From AWTP1-13 sp963832445 (GTDB lineage Bacteria; Pseudomonadota; Alphaproteobacteria; Rhizobiales; Hyphomicrobiaceae), in NCBI GenBank assembly GCA_963832445.1, contig CAWHUM010000010.1:124001-188000 (forward strand): DNA of 64,000 nucleotides, given 5' to 3'. The notes beneath the pieces were generated by a model, which had not been told where the DNA came from, did no database searches, and saw only the letters and a program-made list of their open reading frames with translations. Shown here piece by piece: positions 55,007-64,000 of this stretch; within the stretch, counting starts at the first letter, position 1; each line of letters opens with the position of its first letter. Made by a program: the position numbers and the translations under genes.

Positions 55007-55065
55007 GTCGGCAACGTTCGTGGTATCAGACCCGCCTATCATCAACAGGAGCGAGGGCCGCGGCA

Positions 55066-55899
55066 ATGACCAGCGATGCGCGCAAGTCGATCGCCGACCT
55101 TCTGGCCGTGATGGCGGCACTCAGGACACCCCGAACAGGCTGCCCCTGGGACTTGGAGCAGACCTTCGAGACGATCGCGCCCTACACCATCGAGGAGGCC
55201 TACGAGGTAGCCGACGCGATCGAGCGGCAAGATGTGGGGGACCTGAGAGACGAGCTGGGGGACTTGCTGCTGCAGGTCGTCTATCATGCGCGCATGGCGG
55301 AGGAGCAGGGCGCCTTTGCCTTCGCCGACGTGGCAGACGGCATCACGCGCAAGATGATCCGGCGCCATCCCCATGTGTTCGGCAGCGCGGCCGAGCGTGC
55401 CGCGGGCGCCGCGCCCGGCTTTTGGGAGCGCATCAAGGATGCCGAGAAGGCCGTGCAACCCCCACGGCATGGAGAGAGCGTTCTCGCGGACGTGCCGGCG
55501 GGCCTTCCCGGCCTGACGCGGGCCGTCAAGCTGCAGCACAAGGCGGCCAAGGTCGGCTTCGACTGGCCATCGCTCGCTCCGGTGTTCGACAAGCTGAAGG
55601 AGGAGCTGGGCGAGCTGGAGGACGCGGTCGCCGATGGCAAAGGGGCGGGTGGTCAAGCGAAGATCGAGGAAGAGTTCGGCGATTTGCTGTTCGTCATCGC
55701 CAATGTCGCGCGCCACCTCAAGATCGACCCGGAATCCGCCCTGCGCGGCGCCAACCAGAAATTCATCCGCCGCTTTACTGCCGTCGAGCGCCGGCTGGCA
55801 GAAATGGGCCGCACGCCGGCACAATCGACGCTGGCCGAGATGGACCGGCTCTGGGACGAAGCAAAAGCCGCCGAGAAAAGCGCGGCATCGGAAAGCTGA
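55066..55899 (+). CDS. mazG: Nucleoside triphosphate pyrophosphohydrolase MazG
   Basis: Hydrolyses NTPs to NMP and pyrophosphate, 277 residues. Two MazG folds are seen: the first with CPWDLEQTFETIAPYTIEEAYEV and DELGDLLLQVVYHAR, the second with KLKEELGELEDA and EEEFGDLLFVIANVARHL. Both EEXXE metal-binding patterns are intact. Start is ATG 55066. It ends just before the convergent dnaE terminus. Confidence 0.94.
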   Translation: MTSDARKSIADLLAVMAALRTPRTGCPWDLEQTFETIAPYTIEEAYEVADAIERQDVGDLRDELGDLLLQVVYHARMAEEQGAFAFADVADGITRKMIRRHPHVFGSAAERAAGAAPGFWERIKDAEKAVQPPRHGESVLADVPAGLPGLTRAVKLQHKAAKVGFDWPSLAPVFDKLKEELGELEDAVADGKGAGGQAKIEEEFGDLLFVIANVARHLKIDPESALRGANQKFIRRFTAVERRLAEMGRTPAQSTLAEMDRLWDEAKAAEKSAASES

Positions 55900-55916
55900 G
55901 CACGCATGAGCCCGCG

Positions 55917-59584
<3,668 letters not shown>

Positions 59585-59684
59585 GCGCCTGATTCACGCA
59601 AGCCCGGGCGTTGCTGTGGATAAGACGGCAACTGGTGCTATATAGCAGTTGCGCTCTCCAGGAAGCCCGCCCGCCACCCCCCAA

Positions 59685-60776
59685 ATGCGTGACTTTATCG
59701 CGAACAACGCACAACTGATCCTGGCCGTCGGCGGGTTTGTGATCGGCGCCGTATTCGGCGCGGTCGTCTACCGCACCAACTACTGTGCCATGGGCTCCCT
59801 CTCCGACATCCACAACTTCAACGACTACCGCCGCTTTCGCGCCTGGATCCTGGCGGCCGCAACGGCGTTGCTGGGAGCCCAGCTGCTGCAGATGGCAGGC
59901 GTGGCCCAGCTCGAGCAGTCGATGTATCTGGCGCCGCGGCTCAACTGGCTGGGCAATATCGCAGGCGGGCTCATTTTCGGCGTCGGGATGGTGCTCGCCG
60001 GCGGGTGCCCGAGCCGCAACCTCGCCCGCGCCGGTGGCGGCGACCTGCGCGCGCTCATGACGATGATCGTGCTCGGGGTCGTCTCCTACATGACGATCGC
60101 CGGCCTTATTGCCCCGGTCCGGGCAGCACTCGAGAGCACAACCGTTGTCAGCCTCGGCTTTGCTCCCACGCAGGGTATCGGCGACCTGCTCGCGGCACTG
60201 ACCGGCATCTCCCGCCGCTCGATCAATTTCCTCGCCGTGTCGCTGGTTGCCGCGCTGGCCCTGGCCTTCTGCTTCGGCGACAAACGTTTTCGCAGCTCGC
60301 CCGTGCACGTCGTGTCGGGGCTTGCGGTGGGTGCCACTGTCGTTGCCGGCTGGGCGGTGACCGGGCTTGCCTACGACGACATGGCGACGCGGCCGGCGCC
60401 GCCCATTTCGCTCACGTACATTCGCCCGCTGGGCGACACGCTGCAATGGCTGGCGCTGTTCACGGCAACGCCGGCGCCTGGATTCGGCGTCAGCAGCGTG
60501 CTGGGCACGCTGGTTGGAGCTTGCGCAGCGGCGCTGGCGATGGGACGCTTCCGGCTGACCACGTTCTCGGACGTCGACGACACCCTGCGCAATCTGTCGG
60601 GTGCGGCGATGATGGGCGTTGGCGGCGTGATGGCGCTCGGTTGCACCGTGGGCCAGGCCATCACCGGCGTATCCACACTCGCGCTGGGTTCGCTCGTGAC
60701 GTTTGCGGCGATCGTGGGCGGCGGCTTCTTCGGGTTGCAGCTGCTGGAGCGTTGGGTGCTGCAGTCCTCGCGCTGA
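59685..60776 (+). CDS. YeeE/YedE-family sulfur-compound permease
   Basis: Inner-membrane protein of 363 residues with about nine hydrophobic segments. Conserved cysteines occur in NYCAMGS, GGCPSRNLAR and GCTVGQA. In the characterised TsuA, such cysteines pass thiosulfate across the membrane; the ligand here is inferred only at family level. ATG 59685 opens the membrane part; upstream TTG 59649 is in frame but not needed. It diverges from dnaE and is followed by a TPP enzyme 36 bases downstream. Confidence 0.88.
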   Translation: MRDFIANNAQLILAVGGFVIGAVFGAVVYRTNYCAMGSLSDIHNFNDYRRFRAWILAAATALLGAQLLQMAGVAQLEQSMYLAPRLNWLGNIAGGLIFGVGMVLAGGCPSRNLARAGGGDLRALMTMIVLGVVSYMTIAGLIAPVRAALESTTVVSLGFAPTQGIGDLLAALTGISRRSINFLAVSLVAALALAFCFGDKRFRSSPVHVVSGLAVGATVVAGWAVTGLAYDDMATRPAPPISLTYIRPLGDTLQWLALFTATPAPGFGVSSVLGTLVGACAAALAMGRFRLTTFSDVDDTLRNLSGAAMMGVGGVMALGCTVGQAITGVSTLALGSLVTFAAIVGGGFFGLQLLERWVLQSSR

Positions 60777-60811
60777 CGAACGCTGAGACACCACGAGGGG
60801 ACGGTTGGGAG

Positions 60812-62467
60812 ATGAGCATGCGGCACGGCGGCAAGATTCTGGTCGACCAGCTCGAGGCCCAGGGCGCCACGACCGCCTTCACGGTGCCGGGCGAGAGCTT
60901 CCTGGCCGCGCTCGACGGGCTGCACGATTCAAATCGCATCAAGACCATCATTTGCCGGCAGGAAGGTGGAGCCTCGATGATGGCGGAGGCTTGGGGCAAG
61001 TTCACGGGCGAGCCTGGCGTGTGCTTCGTGACGCGCGGGCCGGGCGCCGCCAACGCCATGAGCGGGCTGCACGTGGCCCAGCAGGATTCTTCGCCCATGG
61101 TGCTGTTTGTCGGCATGCCGGCGCGCGAGCACGAGGACCGCGAGGCGTTCCAGGAGATCGAGGTGAAGCGCCTCTTCTCCTCTTTCGTCAAATGGGCGGC
61201 GGTGATCCGGCAGACCGAGCGCATCCCCGAATACGTGAGCCGTGCCTTCCATGCGGCGCGCTCGGGCCGCCCGGGCCCCGTGGTGCTCGGCCTGCCCGAG
61301 GACATGCTGTCGGCCAGTTGTGAGGCCAACGATGCCAAACCGGCGTGGGTAGCGGCGTCGCGGCCCGACCCGGCGCAGATGCAGCTCCTCGGGGACAAGC
61401 TGAGGCAAGCGGCGCGACCGCTGATGATCGTTGGCGGCCCCGGCTGGAGCGCCGAGGCGCAGCGCGCGGTCGAGGCCTTCGCGGATCGATTCGACTTGGC
61501 CGTGGCCCCGGCGTTTCGCTATCAGGACTACATCGACAATCGCCATCGCTGTCACGTGGGCTGCGCGGGCATCGGCATCGATCCGAAGCTTGGCGCTGCG
61601 ATCAAGGAGGCGGACCTGCTGATCGTCGTGGGCGCCCGTCTCGGCGAGATGACGACCAGCCAATATACCCTGTTGGACGTTCCCAACCCGCGCCAATTCC
61701 TGGTGCACGTCCACCCTTCGCCCGACGAGTTGGGATCCGTGTACCGCCCGGATCTACCGATCGCGGCAACGACGCAGAGCTTTGCGCGGATGCTCGGCAC
61801 TCTCGAACCGCCGCGGGAAATCCGCTGGTCGGCGCTGCGGGCGGAACTGCGCGCCGTCTACGAGCGCGGCCTGACGCCAATTGTGCTGCCGGGGGCCGTG
61901 AAGCTCGCCGATGTCGTGCGTACCGTCTCGCAAATGTTGCCCGAGGACGGCATCGTCACCAACGGCGCCGGCAACTACGCCGCTTTCGTGCATCGCTACT
62001 TCGAATACAAGGGCTACCGCACGCAGCTCGCGCCGACGGCGGGCTCAATGGGCTACGGTCTGCCGGCGGCGGTCGCCGCCAAGCTGGCCGCGCCCAGCCG
62101 GGCAGTCGTCAATTTCCAGGGCGACGGGTGCTTTCTCATGACGGGGCAGGAGCTGGCGACTGCCGTGCAATACAGCCTGCCGATCGTGACGATCATCGCC
62201 AACAACGGCGTCTACGGCACGATCCGCATGCATCAGGAGCGCGAGTATCCCAACCGGGTCATCGGCACGACGCTGATCAACCCCGACTTCGCCGCCTATG
62301 CCCGCAGCTTCGGCGCCGAGGGCCTCACCGTCGAGGCTCAGCAGGACTTCGCCCCTGCGTTCCGGCAGGCACTAGCGACCAATAAGCCCGTGGTGATCGA
62401 GCTCAAGCTCGACCCCGAGGCCATCTCGCCGCGCAAGACGCTGAGCGAGATTCGCGAGCACAAGTGA
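60812..62467 (+). CDS. Thiamine-pyrophosphate-dependent enzyme, acetolactate-synthase-like
   Basis: TPP enzyme of 551 residues with the usual three domains. The catalytic Glu is in CRQEGGAS of the N-terminal domain. The cofactor motif GDGCFLM, and about 25 residues later NN in IIANNGVYG, closes the C-terminal domain. It could decarboxylate or condense 2-oxo acids; specificity is unknown. No acetolactate-synthase small subunit is nearby, so it is probably not the biosynthetic IlvB. GGGAG before ATG 60812 supports the start. It may be co-transcribed with the YeeE-type permease, but no shared pathway is evident. Confidence 0.85.
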   Translation: MSMRHGGKILVDQLEAQGATTAFTVPGESFLAALDGLHDSNRIKTIICRQEGGASMMAEAWGKFTGEPGVCFVTRGPGAANAMSGLHVAQQDSSPMVLFVGMPAREHEDREAFQEIEVKRLFSSFVKWAAVIRQTERIPEYVSRAFHAARSGRPGPVVLGLPEDMLSASCEANDAKPAWVAASRPDPAQMQLLGDKLRQAARPLMIVGGPGWSAEAQRAVEAFADRFDLAVAPAFRYQDYIDNRHRCHVGCAGIGIDPKLGAAIKEADLLIVVGARLGEMTTSQYTLLDVPNPRQFLVHVHPSPDELGSVYRPDLPIAATTQSFARMLGTLEPPREIRWSALRAELRAVYERGLTPIVLPGAVKLADVVRTVSQMLPEDGIVTNGAGNYAAFVHRYFEYKGYRTQLAPTAGSMGYGLPAAVAAKLAAPSRAVVNFQGDGCFLMTGQELATAVQYSLPIVTIIANNGVYGTIRMHQEREYPNRVIGTTLINPDFAAYARSFGAEGLTVEAQQDFAPAFRQALATNKPVVIELKLDPEAISPRKTLSEIREHK

Positions 62468-62617
62468 ACGTCCGGTCAACTGCCGTCTCATTGCGAAACA
62501 ACGGCGCTGCTTTGCCTCGTGCAGGTTAAGCGTATGCAAACGTACGCGTAGACTTACGCGGCCTATTGCTTCATCTTTTGCGAACCGAAACCGCTTCGCG
62601 CCGCTTCCCATACGCCC

Positions 62618-62797
62618 ATGGATCTGTTTGCCACCGACCAGCTCGACGCGACACGCTGGAAGCTCGCCAAGCTCGCCGCGTTCGTGTGTTTCGGGCTTGC
62701 GTGTTGTCTGCTCGGCGCGTCGCTCGTGCTTTCGCAGCCAAATAGCGGTGGCGCCGGTCAAGGCTCTCAACCGTCTGCCGCAGCGCCGGCGAACTGA
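62618..62797 (+). CDS. Short single-pass membrane protein, 59 residues
   Basis: Unrecognised. ATG 62618 opens MDLFATDQLDATRWKLAK, followed by a hydrophobic helix AAFVCFGLACCLLGASLVL (about residues 20-38) and a short Gly/Ser/Pro tail. The TGA is at 62795-62797. Hydrophobic periodicity and separate position between the TPP enzyme and hflX support a gene; a ribosome site is weak. The frame in another register (62628-62822) is less protein-like. Confidence 0.5.
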   Translation: MDLFATDQLDATRWKLAKLAAFVCFGLACCLLGASLVLSQPNSGGAGQGSQPSAAAPAN

Positions 62798-62822
62798 GCC
62801 CGCCAGCCTTCCATTGATTTGA

Positions 62823-64000
62823 TCAATGCCGGCCGATACCGGACGGCTTGTCCAGCGCCAGCCCGGCGCGCTTCAACTCGCTCTCCAGCTTGCCCCTGGC
62901 CGCGGCATCGATGCGGATTTGAGTTGTAACGGCGCCGGTAGTGGCGGTGTCCGACTTGAGCACCTCCGAATTCGCATGCAGCCAGCTGAGCAGGCGGCCC
63001 GCGTGCGCGGGAACTTCCACCGTCAGTATCTCGTCGCCAGCGCCGAGGCTGGCATCGATGGCGAGCCGCAATCCTTCCAGGCCCTCGCCGGTCAAGGCCG
63101 ACACCAGCACAGGACGCAGCTGGCGGCGCGCAATCGCGTGCCCCGCCTCGCTGCGCGCCGAGGGCGAGAGCCGGTCGGCCTTGTTCCACACCTCGAGCGG
63201 AGGCCCCGAGGACGCGTGCAACTCGCCGAGCACCGTTTCGACGTCATGCTGCTGCGCCGCCGTCTCCGGATGACTGATGTCGCGCACGTGCAGGATGAGA
63301 TCGGCCTCGACCACTTCCTCGAGCGTGGCGCGGAAGGCGGCGATCAGAAGCGTCGGCAGATTCGAAATGAAGCCCACGGTGTCGGACAGGATCACCCTGC
63401 GCCCGCTCGGCAGCCTCGTTTCGCGCATGGTCGGATCGAGGGTCTGGAACACCTGGTCCTTGGCCGAGACCGCGGCACCGGTCAGCGCATTGAAGAGCGT
63501 CGATTTGCCGGCATTGGTGTAGCCGACGAGGGCAACCACGGGGAACGGCACGCGCTTGCGTCCGGTGCGGTGCAGACCTCGCGTCTTGACGACCACCGCA
63601 AGCTCCTTGCGGATCGCGGCGATGCGCTCGTCGATCAGGCGCCGGTCGGTCTCGATCTGCGCCTCGCCGGGGCCGCCGAGGAAGCCGAAGCCGCCGCGCT
63701 GGCGCTCGAGGTGGGTCCACGTGCGCACCAGCCGGCCCTTCTGGTAGCTCAAGTGGGCCAGCTCTACCTGCAGGCGGCCTTCACGCGTGCGGGCGCGCTC
63801 ACCGAAGATTTCGAGGATCAGGCCGGTGCGGTCGAGAACCTTGCAGCCCCAAGCCTTCTCCAGGTTGCGCTGCTGCACCGGCGTGACCGTGTGGTCGACG
63901 ATTGCCAAGCCGGCATCGTGCTCGGCGACCAGCCGGCCGATCTCATCGACCTTGCCGGAGCCGAACAGCGTCGACGGCCTCGGCTGGGCAAGAGGCACCA
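62823..64000 (-). CDS. hflX: GTPase HflX (3' part; start lies beyond the window)
   Basis: Ribosome-associated GTPase that splits or rescues stalled 70S ribosomes under stress. The visible 391 residues include the HflX N-terminal domain end (RLQVELAHLSYQKGRLVRTW), the Gly-rich GGPGEAQIETDRR linker, and the G domain with G1 GYTNAGKST, G3 SDTVGF and G4 NKAD. The C-terminal domain ends GKLESELKRAGL. About 40-60 N-terminal residues are outside the window. Confidence 0.94.
   Translation of the reverse strand, partial: VPLAQPRPSTLFGSGKVDEIGRLVAEHDAGLAIVDHTVTPVQQRNLEKAWGCKVLDRTGLILEIFGERARTREGRLQVELAHLSYQKGRLVRTWTHLERQRGGFGFLGGPGEAQIETDRRLIDERIAAIRKELAVVVKTRGLHRTGRKRVPFPVVALVGYTNAGKSTLFNALTGAAVSAKDQVFQTLDPTMRETRLPSGRRVILSDTVGFISNLPTLLIAAFRATLEEVVEADLILHVRDISHPETAAQQHDVETVLGELHASSGPPLEVWNKADRLSPSARSEAGHAIARRQLRPVLVSALTGEGLEGLRLAIDASLGAGDEILTVEVPAHAGRLLSWLHANSEVLKSDTATTGAVTTQIRIDAAARGKLESELKRAGLALDKPSGIGRH

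Overview
The window reads as chromosomal DNA of a GC-rich alphaproteobacterium, most likely in the order Hyphomicrobiales (rhizobia, Hyphomicrobium and relatives). The evidence is gene order: dnaB-alr-radA-cvpA-purF, rpsF-rpsR-DUF2232-rplI, fabD-fabG-acpP-fabF-mltG-yicC-gmk, lptFG-lptD-surA-pdxA-rsmA and rlpA-dac-tmk-holB-metG-tatD. A Pcs-type phosphatidylcholine synthase and small cell-envelope proteins of rhizobial style agree. The genus cannot be named from the sequence alone.

Layout. 0-2.2 kb: a lipid A acyltransferase and a UbiH-type hydroxylase on the minus strand. 2.6-15.4 kb: an accessory, transport-rich stretch on the plus strand. It holds two closely related outer-membrane porins in direct orientation, and between them a glutamate/aspartate-type ABC importer (gltI/J/K/L-like), a TRAP importer (dctP/Q/M) and a caspase-fold protein followed by a peptidoglycan-binding-like protein. 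15.6-17.4 kb: small exported proteins, pcs and tRNA-Ser(TGA). 17.7-25.5 kb: envelope and DNA metabolism genes on the plus strand (rlpA, D,D-carboxypeptidase, tmk, holB, metG, tatD, an MBL hydrolase). 25.6-37.3 kb: a long minus-strand series (small membrane protein, SDR, purF, cvpA, radA, alr, dnaB, cfa, rplI, DUF2232, rpsR, rpsF). 37.7-44.5 kb: fatty-acid synthesis, mltG, yicC and gmk on the plus strand. 44.5-52.6 kb: the LPS export and outer-membrane assembly group on the minus strand. 52.9-64 kb: pepA, arfB, mazG, dnaE, a YeeE-type sulfur permease, a TPP enzyme, a 59-residue membrane protein and the 3' part of hflX.

Much of the window serves the cell envelope: lipid A acylation, LPS export (LptF/G, LptD), outer-membrane protein folding (SurA), porins, peptidoglycan turnover (RlpA, carboxypeptidase, MltG, Alr) and phospholipids (Fab enzymes, Pcs, Cfa).

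The most unusual feature is a set of broken reading frames. Both porins carry many frameshifts. The caspase gene has one extra base just before its catalytic cysteine codon. pcs is shifted at mid-gene. dnaE is shifted inside a 131-base palindromic repeat. The protein sequence is conserved across these breaks, which favours consensus indels in the assembly over old pseudogenes, but sequence alone cannot decide. Other points of interest are an LptF-LptG fusion that appears to start at an ATT codon, and strong RNA structures upstream of rpsF, one of which resembles the S6:S18 autoregulatory motif. I found no CRISPR array, insertion sequence, prophage or obvious new multi-gene defence system.
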